64,000 nucleotides of DNA from Bedellia somnulentella (GCA_963576735.1 OY755198.1:6262001-6326000); one strand, 5' to 3'. Positions 47,572 through 60,380 are shown, numbered from the stretch's first letter. The notes: generated by a model from the letters alone, not told the origin. A program made the numbers and translations.

Positions 47572-47862
47572 TTTATTAAAAATGTTATTATACACCAAAA
47601 ATTACAACTGGATCTTATTATTATATTATTATATTCATTTCATTGGCCCTCGTATACAGTTTATACATTCTGCCAGCGTCAGAGTGAAATAGAAACAGCT
47701 TACTTTTTGAAATAAGTCCGATAAAAACGAAATTTAATTGTTACTGTTTTTAAATATCTTAGAGTCAGAAAGAGATTAATAGATACAAATATATGTATAT
47801 TTTAAGATGACATATAGAAATAAAAATAGAAAATATTTTTTTTAGGAATTTGATCTATGATA

Positions 47863-49243
47863 TTATAATTTAATTCCATTAGAAGATATGAAATAACTTA
47901 AAGTTTTCACAAAGTCAGTATGAACAAGTGATAACACATTTATCATGTTAGTAGGTTTAGGAATAGAAGAAGGGAGAATATCATAAAATGATGTCGTTAA
48001 TTTTGAACAGTTAAAAAGTAAATGATCCAAAGTTCCTTCCTCAAGTCCACATTCACATAACGAATTATCTTTAATTTTGATTTTAGCGAGAAAAACTGGA
48101 GAACAACAATGCCCTAGTCTCATTCTACATATGGTAGAGGTAGATGTCTTTGAGCATTGTTTATATTTAAAAAACCAAGGCTTAGAGGGAATTTCCGGTT
48201 GAATACCCGCGTAAAATTTTCCTTTAAACTGAATAGAATGTTTCCAATTTTCAGACCAAGAATTTTTAAGGAATACTGATGATTAGGCTACTAGGTCATG
48301 AGAATAAAGTTTATTGGTATCAATTCCTGAATCACAAGCAATCTTGGCTGCAGAATCAGCATGAGTGTTCCCTGAAATGCCACAATGGCTAGGAATCCAA
48401 GCTAAGACTATTTTAATGTTATTAAGGAAACATCGATGTAAAGCAGTTTTCAAATCGAGGATTAATGGAAATTTGGTTTTGGCATGAAATTGATTTGATT
48501 GTAAAGCTTGTAGACAGCTTTTTGAGTCTGTAAAAATAACCGCTTTATTAATGGAATGGAATTCAATGAATTTGACGGCTTCTAAAATAGCAAGAGTTTC
48601 TCCAGTAAAAACTGAAGAATGGACAGGAGATTTCATGCTCAAAATTATTTTGCGAGAGGGAATCCAAACAGCGGAGCCGACGCACTCTGAGTTCAAAAGT
48701 TTAGATGCATCAGTATAAATGACAAGCCTTCCAAAGAACAATCTTTTCAAAGAACATCAATTTTATATTTTAGTTGCGTATCAGGAGAGAGGGACTCTTT
48801 TTCTATACCTAAATTTAAAATGATTTCTGGGAGGTAAATTAAACAAGCAAATTGAGTAGAAAATATGGGATTCGATTGATATCTGACTAACGAAGAAAGG
48901 GAATGATTAAATTTATTTATACTTTGAAAAACACGTGGAAGGGACTTGTGAGACCAATAACGGCTGGTTCCCACTTTTAGTGAAAGAGATTGTAAAGATG
49001 GAAGTAAAGGATGAGACGAAGATTGCAAAAATTTTGTTATAAATCTATCAGATAAATACTGCCTTCGTAAATTGAGTGGGGGTTCGACACATTCTACTTG
49101 AAGGGCATTAATAGGCGAGGATTTCATAGCTCCTAAGATGATGCGGAGACACTTTGACTGAATATTGTCTAATTTAACTAAATACAGCTTGCTACATGGT
49201 TCTAATAAAAAAGTACCATAATCTAAATGACTACGTATTAATG
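47863..49243 (-). pseudogene. I-like LINE ORF2, C-terminal part with RNase H
   Basis: Starts RSHLDYGTFLLEPCSKLYLV (49240), linker, then RNase H from 48720: VIYTDASKLLNSECVG, FTGETLAILEAV, IFTDSKSCLQAL, WIPSHCGISGNTHADSAAK, with the D-E-D-D active residues present. A stop at about 48283 separates it from the C-terminal zinc-binding block (RMRLGHCCSP, CECGLEEGTLDHLLFNC). Small shifts and stops show it is inactive. Confidence 0.85.
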
Positions 49244-50320
49244 CAGTGGCGGATTTACCAGCAGGCTGAGTAGGCTTGAGCCTAGGGCGGCAGATTTTTG
49301 GGGCGGCAAATTTGGGGACCGATTTTTTTTTTTTTTTACACCTCGTAGAAATTAAAAATATTCTGTACGACGGTTCTCTGTATTCTGTTTTCTGATGTCT
49401 TACAGATAGAAGTCTGCAACAAATTTTGCCGACGACTTTCCTTCCTCACTTGTCATTTGTCATTGTACGTTCCGTGAATCCATTTAGCAATCTTCCATAT
49501 TCTAGAGCAAACAGCTAGTTCGCCGCCCCCAACCAGTAATCGGTCTTTGCGCCCTCTCCATATTTTGAATGAGTGTAAAGAGCGAAATTATAGAAAATGG
49601 ATTTCTCTCTTCCTACTATCAACCGATATATGCCAATCCTACTATTGGTTGGAGGCTGTGAACTGCATGGTTTATGTATAATTCAGTGATTTTATTTTGA
49701 ATATAGTAAATAATTTTACCGATTTTATTCTAAAAAAAACCTTGAGCAGCGATAGCGAAATAGTCTGAAGTCAAAAAAATATTTTTCCCCGAATGCGTTA
49801 TTTTTTTTTTAATGCTACAATGTCATCAATGACGTCAATGTTGACAATGTTGCACGTGGTCGTGACAAGGTCCATTCTCCTAATTCTCCATTCCAATAAC
49901 CGCGTGGGTTACCCTGGTTACACGAACAAATCGAGGCGAAAAACGAAAACAACATCGAAACAAAAGAAAATAAGGCGCGAAACTACAAAACCACGAGTTT
50001 TACGCTTGCAAAAAGTACTCGGTCGTTTACAAATTGACGGAATTATTTATTTTTAACTGTTTGTAAACTCAATAAAGATTATTTATCATTTATTCACGTT
50101 TACCAATTGTGTGAGTAGCATGCATTACCCCGCCTTATAAATTTCACATTCTTGAGCTTCGATTAGCTCAAAAATAAACCAAAAAATTATTTTACGTGCA
50201 ATTCCAACGAAATTGTTGAATTTTAAAAATAATCTAGGACATGACAGTTTGACAATTGTGGAGACAAGGGCGGCAAAAGCTTCACAGCCTATACCCTGAA
50301 AATTTGTAAATCCGCCACTG
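49244..50320. mobile_element. hAT element, 1077 bp, 8-bp target duplication
   Basis: Perfect inverted ends CAGTGGCGGATTTAC and GTAAATCCGCCACTG, with exact duplication TATTAATG at 49236-49243 and 50321-50328. It carries no recognisable transposase; the small open frame at 49793-50056 is lysine/arginine-rich and unrelated to hAT. Probably non-autonomous. Confidence 0.92.
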
Positions 50321-50328
50321 TATTAATG

Positions 50329-50424
50329 TATTATACAGAAGTTTTTGAGTAAATGGGTGGGATCCCCACCAAACACCAGACAAGCATCGAAGAATATTAA
50401 TATTCTTTTCACATTTATTAATAA
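50329..50424 (-). pseudogene. I-like LINE ORF2, short middle piece
   Basis: Reads IINKCEKNINILRCLSGVWW and GSHPFTQKLLYN, the block just after the RT domain. It lies between the hAT and the Helitron and links 56939 to 49243. Confidence 0.85.
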
Positions 50425-50768
50425 CTAGCTGACCCCACAGACTTCGTACTGTCAAAAGTGTAGACTTTCACGTCGTCAAACTGAAATATTTAACTGACCT
50501 GTTGAGGGTCTCGGTCATGGGATGAGAAAAAAGGTGTTTTCATAGTGTCCTCACAATTTTTTCAATTTATAAATTTTTAGTTTATAAGTAGAGTATAGTA
50601 GTTTCGGCTGAGCATTGATTCTTAGTCAGTTTGCAATGATGTAATTGATAGACGTGTTGCTTGGTTGAATATAGGTTTATTACTGCTTAATACTTATGAC
50701 TAACATACAATATATAATGGCAAGAGGGGGACAAGATGCACTCACACTACACCACACCTTCCCCCTTT

Positions 50769-51965
50769 GCAAACAAAAAAATATTTATTAACATATTTTT
50801 TAAAGAAATTATTATTTATTAATCTATTCACTAAAGTACTATAATATTAATTAGAGTAGAATAACAAATAAAAATTAATTTTATACTTTTTAGAACTTGT
50901 TTACCTATTTAATAAACTTAACTATTATACTTAATACAATCTATAAGTAAAATCCGGGATAAATTGAACAAATCGTTGGCCAAACAATTTGCCGCGTAAT
51001 CACAATCAAGTATTTTTTTAGAGACATTTCATAGTACTTTAACCACATATATTTTTTTTATACATTTCGTCTTCACAATAGTCATTAACTTTATTATATT
51101 TCATTCATTTTTTATAGTATCCTCTCTCACATTTTTATCGTATATTTAAAATAGCTGTGGACAACCATGCTTCCATCTCAAGTCATATATTTATTTATTC
51201 TTCATCTCTTATCAAGGTACACTAATATAATTGGGTCGGCCGCCCTTTTACACATTTATTATTCACTTATTTTACTTCATCTCAAGGTACAAATATTTCT
51301 TATTACATTACATGCGTATTTATATACTTATACTACAGTCTCTCTCTTTTAACACTATTTTGGTGTCCAATTTTCTTCACGAAGGGTATTCAACCGCGTC
51401 ATGATCAGATAAAAAGGATTCAGAGATCTGCTTTGTACCTTGGTGTACCTTGTATGACTTTTTATACTCTTTTCAAAAACCTGTCATTATTCTACAATCA
51501 ATATTTATTTGTCAATTGGTAAATAATCGAAATAACATCTGAGTGATCAAGTCAAATGTACATCAAAAACTTATCAATTGAAACTACCTTTCTACAAACT
51601 ACATTTCATAAACTTTCAAATCCATCGTACTAACTTTGACTACATTCCATTACCTTTTTTAATCATAACAATCACATCACCTTACCAACTCGATCATACC
51701 ACACACAGCGATGACTACATAGCATATATGTATGCAACGCTATCTCTTCCATCGCCGTACCAAAACATACGCAAATATCAGCCTAGCAACAAACATCATT
51801 TTAACTCAATACTCTTATTTTCGTCATTCTATGAACCTTTTGCTTAAATTCATTTATAAACTATTTAATTCATTCGTCTTTACTCTCATATTTCTTTTCG
51901 TTTTTTACCATCCGAAAACCTATTATCATTTTTTTTAAATAACATTTCCGTTATTAATCTATACT
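50769..51965. other. Interior of the LTR element, left part
   Basis: AT-rich, with several short open frames of low complexity and no protein similarity. Confidence 0.5.
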
Positions 51966-52945
51966 TCTATACTAATATTATAAAGAGGAAAGTTTGATTT
52001 TTTGTTTGTTTGTTTGTTTGAATTCAATAGGCTCCAAAACTACTGGACGGATTTGAAAAATTCTTTCACTGTTTTGATGCTACACTATTCCTGAGTGACA
52101 TAGGCTATATTTCATTTTCAAAAAAATTAGGGATCCTTACGTAAACTTCAAAAATGTAACCCAAGGTGTTAAAGAAATACCAAAAAAAATCCTTACATCG
52201 CGTGCGCTGCGAAAACTATTGACAATAGAATAAAATTATGTACTACAATTTTATAGAACACATCATTATCTAAAAAAAATGCCCCGACAGCATGTCTCTA
52301 ACTATTATAGTTATCTCACAACAAGCGTCATTATATAAAATTATTTAAAAATTAAATTAAAATCCTGCTTTAGAAAAGGCTCTTTATTTGTACCTATCTA
52401 ATCCTTATAAAAAACGTATATATTATTTCAGACTGCTTCAATACCCTTATATTAATTTTTGAATTATTCAATTCGAACATTCCATTCGAAAGTTATCTCG
52501 AATTAAAAAAATAGATAAAACTCCGCTCGATTAGCTATGCATAGTAAGTTGTTGCAGGCGTCACGAAGGGGTACGGGGGGCTGCTTATCAAAGAGTAAAA
52601 GCAAAATTTGATTGTAGCGACTATTATCACTGGCCCAGCAGCCGGTCAATTAGCTCATATACCGAGGATACCGATGATCCCAACTGATCTGCCAATTCCA
52701 TTTAAACGGCTAAAATTTCCGGTTAAAACATCTTTTGCTTTAACAATTAATAAGTCCCAAGGCCAAACCTTCAAATTAGTAGGAATTGACCTGCGAAAGA
52801 ATTGTTTTACTCACGGTCAACTGTACGTTGGCCTGTCGCGGGTGGTAGCCCCTGAACATCAATTTATTTTGCTGCCCCAAAATACAACAACGTCAAATAT
52901 TGTTTACAGGGAAGCTCTAACTCTATAAATTGAATGGCTTTTGAT
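51966..52945 (+). mobile_element. Helitron fragment with 5' end and helicase C-terminus
   Basis: Starts TCTATACTAATATTATAAAG and AGGAAAGTTTGATTTTTTG, a typical 5' end. Helicase coding at 52603-52928: ATIITGPAAGQLAHIPRIPM, LKFPVKTSFALTINKSQGQT, HGQLYVGLSRV and NIVYREALTL, reaching the natural C-terminus. Most of the Rep-helicase is deleted and the 3' end is not evident. Confidence 0.75.
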
Positions 52946-52956
52946 GTAATTACTCA

Positions 52957-53105
52957 GAGTACCCACGTTTTGCATGGACAGTGTACTCACGTGATAGGGG
53001 TACTCTGAACACCATGTGACAAAGTCACGTGATGTTCAGAAGTATTAGTACCTCTGCCAACCCCTTCGGGGATATTCGGCGTGAATGTTTATGTTATGTT
53101 ATGTA
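52957..53105 (+). repeat. SINE-A 3' part with short inverted segment
   Basis: GAGTACCCACGTTTTGCATG (inverted) followed by TACTCTGAACACCATGTGAC to GGCGTGAATGTTTATG and (TTATG)n. Confidence 0.75.
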
Positions 53106-53161
53106 ATTACTCATTATGAAAATTAAAAAAATATATCTAAATATAAATACAAAAAAATATA

Positions 53162-53412
53162 ACATACATACATACATATACTCACGGCTATAAATCCCTA
53201 GAAGGGGTAGCCAGAGCTAAGGAATCAGAAATTACTCAGCCACTTTTGGAAGTTGTGTAGGGAAAAGATGGTGAAATAAAGGTTGTTGGTGATGGGTCTC
53301 CAACCGCATCGCCCAAAAATCCCTCAAAAGCCCCAAAACCGTTAGTCGCCTCTTACGTACACCCACCGGAAGAAATGGGGTAGTGCTATTCTAAGCCGAC
53401 ACTACACAGCAA
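53162..53412 (-). repeat. SINE-B copy, well preserved
   Basis: (ACAT)n at 53162, CCCTAGAAGGGGTAGCCAG, GATGGGTCTCCAACCGCATC, AAGCCGACACTACACAGCA. Confidence 0.85.
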
Positions 53413-53487
53413 AAAAATATAACATATAGCTTAAAACTTAAAAAAAAAAAAAATACATGTAATAAAATAATTTTTATATATTTTCGC

Positions 53488-53580
53488 AACTCAACCTCCA
53501 AAAGTGGCTAAGGAATTTCTTATTCTGCAGATCTAGCAACCTCTTTTTGGGATTTTTATCGTGAATATACATATACATAT
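53488..53580 (+). repeat. SINE-B 3' fragment
   Basis: AACTCAACCTCCAAAAGTGG to TGAATATACATATAC. Confidence 0.6.
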
Positions 53581-53779
53581 GTCTTTGACTTTTACCGTTT
53601 ACTAAAATCATACGGTAGACGAATTTTTTATGCAGTTCGAATTACTACGAGTGTGTGAAAAAATATGAGTGATACATAAGGCGTAATATAAAAAACATAT
53701 CGAAATGATAACAGACAGTTACACAGTAAATTCTTTGTAATAGGGTGTCCTGTTTACATTTAGGTACGGACCCTTATTA

Positions 53780-54058
53780 TCCTGTTAATATTATAAATGT
53801 GAATGTTTAGATGTTTGAATGTTTATGTTTTTGAGGCGAAAAGGTTCCTCAAGTACTAATATACAACACTATAATGGATATGAATGAAATTTGACAAAAT
53901 GCTAGATAATGACCCAAATTATCAAATAGGATACTTTGTATCCCGGAAAAATTATACCACAAAAATATTCACACCTGATTGAACTCAGAGTACCGGATAA
54001 ACGCCTAAAGTTTTGTCATAAGCATATTTGACAGAACGAAGTCTGTCGGGTCAGCTAG
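53780..54058 (+). mobile_element. Short non-autonomous Helitron, 279 bp
   Basis: TCCTGTTAATATTATAAATG at the 5' end, hairpin GACAGAACGAAGTCTGTC and GGGTCAGCTAG at the 3' end, between host A (53779) and T (54059). Confidence 0.8.
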
Positions 54059-54951
54059 TTGCATTATAAAATTGAAATCAACTTGCTCTCATTATGCTTT
54101 ATATAAACTTAATGTTTAAATATTTATGTTATTTTTTCATAAATAAGCCGTAGCCAAGACGATCTCATAACATATTAAATGAAAATCTTTTTAAAATAGA
54201 ATCGTTCATGTAATACACGAGACATAATTGGTTTATTTATTCAGTAACCACCTACATAGTTCACATTATGTGTCATAAAGTATATCGCGTAATGATTAAT
54301 CCTTCTAATATTAGCGCTAAATCATAAGTATACTAATTAAATGTTGACTTAAATTTTAATTAAATCGGTATTCCTCTACGTTAATATATATTTAAATATC
54401 TTTACTAAAAAATATTATTAACCTAAAACCATAAAAATAAGGAGTACTAAACTTAACGTTTCATTATCTTATATGTAAAACTAGCTAATCATTTTTAAAT
54501 ACATAAATCTTGTTATAATTACTAATTACGCACCGTACCACTGATTGTCATTTCCAGTCACTCAACATTATAAAATATTCGCACACAACATAACATTTTC
54601 AAGGTGATAACCACGTCACTCAATGGAAAGCAAGTTGGTCCCATTTTTCGGTCCTGGGTGTGTCCGTTTAGGTTAAAGTATTGGTCCTTCAGGCTTGGCT
54701 ATAAGTAACATTCTTCAAATTTAAATAATCCAGTTTCAATTATTCTGGTGTCAATCTTGTAAAATTGTATTCCTGTGTTTGTACATACACACTTGTGTTT
54801 CACTACTGTGCACTGTATTTTGAATATTAAAATTATAAATCCATGTTCCCGCTTTGCACATATTTTCACTAATAACTTTGCACTTTATTTAACACATATT
54901 GTATGTACTCGTGCGCAGCGCAGCCGTGTGGCCGCACTGGCAGGGTCGCCA
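54059..54951. other. Interior of the LTR element, right part
   Basis: AT-rich without coding signal, ending in the presumed primer-binding site at 54930-54951. Confidence 0.5.
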
Positions 54952-55020
54952 TGCAATGTATGAATTAAGACACGTGTTTGCTCGTTGGATATAGGTTTAT
55001 TACTGCTTAATACTTATGAC

Positions 55021-55282
55021 CAGTGTTGCCAACCCTTACACACAAAAACCCCCAAGAAAATCCTAAAATACCCCTAAAAACCCCTAGGTTTTTCAAATGG
55101 TTATATCTACAAAAAAAACTGTGCTGTTGTGTCGGCTTAGAATAGCACTGCCCCATTTCTTACAGTGGGTGTACATAAGAGGCGACAAACGGTATTGATG
55201 CAGGGATTTTTGAGCGATGAGGATAGAGACCCATCACCAACCACCTTTATATTACCATCTTTTCAAAACTCACTTTTTTTTA

Positions 55283-55332
<50 letters not shown>

Positions 55333-55561
55333 AAGAGGAAAATGCCTAAACCCAGCAGTGGCCAGCTGTTTCTGACGATGATGATGATAATACCTAGGAC
55401 TAATAATACAACTGTTTTAATTTTATAAAATGCCATCTCAGTACCTAGGACTAAAAAAATCCCCTATATAAACCCCCAAAATATTCCTGCCCCTAAAAAT
55501 CCCCCTTTCAACAGTTCTTCCCCCTGAATTTAGGGTGAAAACCCCCAAGTTGGCACCACTG
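55021..55561. mobile_element. hAT element inside the 5' LTR
   Basis: Ends CAGTGTTGCCAAC and GTTGGCACCACTG, with exact 8-bp duplication CTTATGAC at 55013-55020 and 55562-55569. It contains a SINE-B head fragment (55124-55270; GTGTCGGCTTAGAATAGCAC) and an (AT)n run at 55290-55328. Confidence 0.88.
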
Positions 55562-56938
55562 CTTATGACTAACATACAATATATAATGGCAAGAGGGGGA
55601 CAAGATGCACTCACACTACACCACAAGTTAGTATGTTTCACCATTGTTTAAGAAAATTTATTGATCTCTAATTTTTCTGGGATAAAAAGTGTCGTATTAT
55701 GTTAATTGGGATCATTATCTGGCTTCCTGTAAATTTTATTTTAAATATGTTCTGTGAATTAGACTTCATTTAGCTACAAACATATAAACTTTCACAATAG
55801 GCTATTTGACTAAGTTTTGAAAACTATCTTACGGTGTTAATTTGTTTATAAGGAGCCCTAAAAAATTATTTTTATGTCTTCATTTTAGCTATTTTATTAA
55901 AAAATCGAAAAAGAAAATGCAATATTTAATTGTGCCGCGAAAACGCGACTTTATGAAATATGGCGGCTGTAACACAAATGACGTCACTTCCGCATTAAAC
56001 ACCAATATTGGTGGCTTATTTAAGCGAAGCGATACACAGTCTGTTTATGTGCGATCTACGTCATTATAGAAATAGCCAATCACGGTCGTTTTTAGTCACG
56101 TGACAGTTGTATCAAAAATACTTATTTTAAAAGACGGATTTTAGTGAAATAATGCAATATTTTTATCGCGCATTATTATATATGGCTCCAAAAAAGAAAT
56201 ATTAAGACTAATAAAATAAAAGAAATGAATATTTTTATTGCAGTCAAATAGCCTATTATAATATTAATAGGATAAGGCTTAAACTTAAGCTTCTCGCGCA
56301 GGTGACCTCGCTCGCCGGCCAGAGCGTAGCGTCTTGACCAGCGAGCTTCATGCACGCGTGTAAATTTTGTTGCGGAGTAATTTTAAAATTGTATTATCTT
56401 CTAAGATGTTTATTTAAATTCAGTGATGTCAAGGAAAATTTTGTTGTCAATTAAATACTCTCAATCAACAACATATTTATTTGGATAAAGATTATTATTA
56501 TTTTGATAAAACATTATGGTAATTATGCATTAAATTCGACCAAATTTATTTACCATAAAAATGGTTATAATAAGTGAAACTTAAAAGTTAGACATATACT
56601 GCAGCGGGCATTTTTTTAGATCATTCAAAGAGAAATAATTCTTTAATATATTTGTTTTGGGTAACTTAAACCGTTTACACAGCGCACACAACGGAAGCCT
56701 TAGTATGAATTGTTATCCCCGTTTTTGCAACATTATTCGCGGATAGTTTGCTCCTGTTAATTGCAGCGTGATGATATATAGCCTAAAACCTTCCTCAATA
56801 AATGGACTATCGAACGCAAAAATAATTTTTCAATTTGATCGGGTAGTTCCTGAGTTCCTAGCGTTCAAACAAACAAACTCTTCAGCTTTACAATATTATT
56901 AGTAATATTAGTAATTAGTATTAGTATATTAGTATAGA

Positions 56939-59169
56939 TATGTTGCATGTGAGGGATACCTGATAATTTTGAGTCAAGAATAACACCAAGAAATTTAACT
57001 TGGTCGTGAATGGGAAGAGGAATGTGGTCAGATACAATCGGAGTGGCCGGAATGTCCCGTTTTCTAGAAAAATCAACTACGCAGCATTTGGAAACAGAAA
57101 GACTGAGACCGTGATGAAATAACCATTCATTCAAATGATGTATTGCGGCGTTTAAGCGAGATGTAGCAACATCAAAGTCGGACGAATCTATGTAGAGACA
57201 TAAGTCATCAGCATATTGAAGTATTTTACAGAAAGGTTCAACAGACTGATGAAGATCATAGGAATAAATATTAAATAGAATGGGACTTAAGACAGATCCT
57301 TGTGGAAGGCCTTTCCATATTAATCGGGATGAGAGGAACCCGTCATCTGATCTCACGGAAATAGACCTACATATGAGTAGGTTCGATATAATTGTAATTA
57401 GTTTAGGAGGGATATTTAATGACACTAACTTTTGTTGTAGAATTGCCAAAAGTACATTATCGTATGCAGCAGAAATGTCTAGAAAAGCTCCGATAACGGA
57501 TTTATTATCTGAAAAAGCGAGGCGAATATCCGTGATCAAAGTGCTTAAACTATCAATGGTGCCCATACCTTTCGGGAAGCCAAATTGTCTGTTTGATAAA
57601 ATACCTCTACTTTCGATTATCCATTCTAATCGTTTTTTTATAAGATGTTCCATAATTTTAGCAAGAGCTGATGATAAAGCTAGTGGTCGATAAGATGTAG
57701 AATAATTACTCTGTTTCCGGATTTTAAAATAGGGATAATAATTTGGGAGTGCCATGACTCTGGAGGTAACCCTGCATCGAATATTTTGTTCACAACGATA
57801 AGGAAGAAGTCGTGGAGAGCGGAACCACTTTTAGCAATAAATGAATAAGGAAAACCATCTATTCCAGGCGAGGAATCTCTCAAAGCATATAAAACCATAT
57901 TAAGCTCAGAAATTAAAAAAGGTCGATCAAATTCTGAAAGAGCTGATGAAACAATGACAAAAGGAATACATTCTTCTCGAGTGGGAACAAAAGGAGGTGC
58001 TAATCTTTGAGAAAAATCTTGAATGCAAGTAGACCTATCACTAACTTTAATATTATTATCTATAAAAGACCCACGTAATCTTCTTATATTTTGCCAAACT
58101 AAAGAAGGATGGGTTTTGGGTGATAAACTTTCACAGTAAGCCAACCACTCCCTTTTTTTTTGTTAGCTACAAGTCGTTTGAATTGAGCATTTGCCTTTTG
58201 ATAATTAACATAATTATTAACGGTCATCGAAATGCTGTACTGATTTTCAGAAATTTTCCGTTTATTGACAGCGTCTGAACAATCTGAGTCCCACCAAAGT
58301 GGAGACGAAATGTAAGACTTTCCAGATTTTTTAATAATAAAACTAGCGTTAGCAGCGTTTGTGATACAAGTTATTAACTCAGAATACAAAGACTCTAGGC
58401 TAGATGACGTGTTCGTATCAGGAAGTAATTGATGGATTGTTTCGGAGTATTTATCCCAAGCTTCCAAAGGACCGAACTTATATTTAAGTAAAGGAGGAGC
58501 TTTTTTTACAGTAATAGTCTTGGAAGGCATATTTAGAATTATTGGGAAATGATCGCTCCCAAAAGTATTAGAGAGAACAAACCAATTAAGAGATGCCGAA
58601 ATAGAAGCCGATGATATAGAAAGATCTACTGCTGAATGTACATTTTGGGACGGCGCGACTCTACGAGTTGGAGAACCGTCATTTAAAACACATAAATTTT
58701 AAGTATCAAAAAGATCTATCAGCAGAGGAGCAAAAGAATCAATTCGAGCCGAACCCCAACTAGGATGATGACTATTAAAATCACCAAGTAGGATCATGGG
58801 ACTGGGGATTGAACAAATAATTGAAGACAATTCATTAAAAATTGAAGGGATGGCATGAGGAACATACACAGACACAAATGATATATTGAAAATTTTAGCA
58901 GCTATAATATTAAACTTATCCGAATGGGCGGGTAATTTAATTTGAATGAAGTTAATGGATCTAGATATGAGAAGGGAAGCACCAGCATACCCATCACTCC
59001 TATCCTCCCGAAGACATGAAAAACCAGAAACTCAGAACAGAGATCCCGGTCTCAGCCACATCTCCTGGAGGGCAATGATTGATGGTTTATGGGTGTTAAT
59101 GAGCTGAATAAGGTCTGACTTTTTAAACTTGATGCTCTGACAGTTCCATTGCATTATTGTCAGATCCAT
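56939..59169 (-). pseudogene. I-like LINE ORF2, endonuclease and RT
   Basis: Starts MDLTIMQWNCQSIKFKK at 59169, overlapping the end of ORF1. Endonuclease: ALQEMWLRPGS, VYVPHAIPS, LLGDFNSHHPSWG, GSDHFPI. RT: SSPGIDGFPYSF, YRPLALSSALAKIMEH, FGFPKGMGTIDSL, FLDISAAYDNV, GLPQGSVLSPILF, YADDLCLY. Frameshifts occur near 59030, 58145 (a T8-9 run) and 57700. It continues after the Helitron at 50424. Confidence 0.85.
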
Positions 59170-59272
59170 TAGGGGAAGTTGAGATAAGCTGACAAAGTAT
59201 AGAGCGCACGTTGGACGGTAATTCAATGTTGTCTATGCGGGAGCATAGACTCACAATACAAGAGGCGAGTAA
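59123..59272 (-). pseudogene. I-like LINE ORF1, C-terminal piece
   Basis: LLASCIVSLCSRIDNIELPS, then NVRSILCQLISTSPNGSDNN to the stop at 59123. It joins ORF1 at 63526 in frame (DNLLE to LLASC). Confidence 0.75.
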
Positions 59273-60256
59273 TGAGAGGTTTTCCTTTTTTTCTTCTTCC
59301 CTATTCTCAGGATAGATAGCGCCAGACAGATGCCATGTTACTGGTAGGAACGGAACGTCATACCGTTTTTCACACTTGGATGTAATGATATCGTAGAACG
59401 GGACGTACATAAAAACGTTCTGATTTGAAAGTCTAAATAAATATCAGTTTAAGCCAAGATAGTTTAAAAGTAAATGAAAAAGACGGTATTTATATTTAAC
59501 ATTCTTTTTGTTGTTTTACCCACCAAAAAGTTACTCTATGGTGATGTGACACATGTTTTTAAAGTTGACATTGGCGAAATTATTGTGGCAACACGATTAA
59601 GGCCATGAAGAAAAATTGAAGTAAGTAACGCACAGATTAAATATTAGTAGTAAGTAACCTTTGACTATGAACACTATAGACAGAGTCATAATGCAACGGG
59701 AGAGTACCTCTTTTAGATAGCAATATTTTTCCCTGTAATGTTGCGATCACTAGAAAACAATTACCCCAAAATAGTATAATCACCATTCTAAAAGCTACTT
59801 TTTAATTTAAAATTGATTACGTCAATTTATTGTTACGTCGTTTTATTTATTGTAAAGGTTTACTGTTTACTATATTATTTCCTGCAATCATATAATTATA
59901 CATACTTGCTCCTAGTATTATACAATCTTTTTTGTTTAATTTTACCATTTATACTGATGTTTAATACACCGTGAAATCTAAAGCATTTTACTAACTATCA
60001 GGGATGAATCTTCTTATGATTACGAATAAATTTTTGTACGGGACTAACTTTGTTACTGGACAAAAAAAAACAGCTGTTCCATAAGTGCAAGTTATGTAAA
60101 TATCATACGGGTCATCATGGGTATAGTGGGGTCTATGTTTGTATTTTGAAAAATAAAAGACAGCACTATTTTGTACATGAGTTTTATTGCATTATTTACT
60201 ATTGACCTTTAAACAAAATCAGTTTCGTGTGAAAATTTCGAATTCATTCGTCTATT

Positions 60257-60380
60257 TCAGTCACATTTTTCAAAAGATGATGTATTCGTACATCTAAGTA
60301 TTTTATATTTGGTTGATTTCCAATTGCATCTTCCAGTGGCCGCAATCCATTTTTCTCGTAGATTCGGGTCTTTAGGAAAA
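60257..60380 (-). pseudogene. THAP-domain exon fragment
   Basis: After an acceptor CATTACAG the frame reads FPKDPNLREKWIAATGRCNW and KSTKYK, the second-exon part of a THAP zinc-binding domain (FPxDPxLRxKWIxAxxRxxW). The following CSEHF-type end is degraded and a TGA stops it at 60259. THAP domains occur in P and Kolobok transposases as well as in host genes. The matching first exon is not recognisable; a GTAAGT donor at 60430 ends a short unrelated frame. Confidence 0.65.

Larger units (their letters stand above)
50632..55625 (-). mobile_element. Non-autonomous LTR element with 125-bp LTRs
   Basis: 3' LTR at 50632-50756 and 5' LTR at 54952-55625 (the latter split by a hAT). Both are TG...CA: TGTGGTGTAGTGTGAGTGCA to CATTGCA. 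AATAAA lies inside the LTR. A purine tract AAAGGGGGAAGG precedes the 3' LTR, and TGGCGACCCTGCCAG follows the 5' LTR as a primer-binding site. The target duplication is AGTT (50628-50631, 55626-55629). No gag or pol; the interior is AT-rich and hosts Helitron and SINE pieces. Confidence 0.82.
50425..56938 (-). mobile_element. Helitron in I-like LINE, itself opened by an LTR element
   Basis: On the minus strand it begins TCTATACTAATATACTAATA at 56938 and runs on to AAAGCTGAAGAGTTTGTTTG. It ends GGGGTCAGCTAG at 50425, after the hairpin CAGTACGAAGTCTG. It sits between host A (56939) and T (50424) without duplication, as Helitrons do, and joining these bases restores the LINE frame (MQHIINKCEKN). 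Without the nested LTR element it is about 1.5 kb and non-autonomous. Confidence 0.88.

Noticed and set aside
49793..50056. 87-aa basic open frame in the hAT element
   Set aside because: No BED finger, dimerisation motif or other transposase feature; composition alone explains it.
51167..51938. Short plus-strand frames in the LTR element interior
   Set aside because: Low-complexity AT-rich sequence, no gag-like or other motif.
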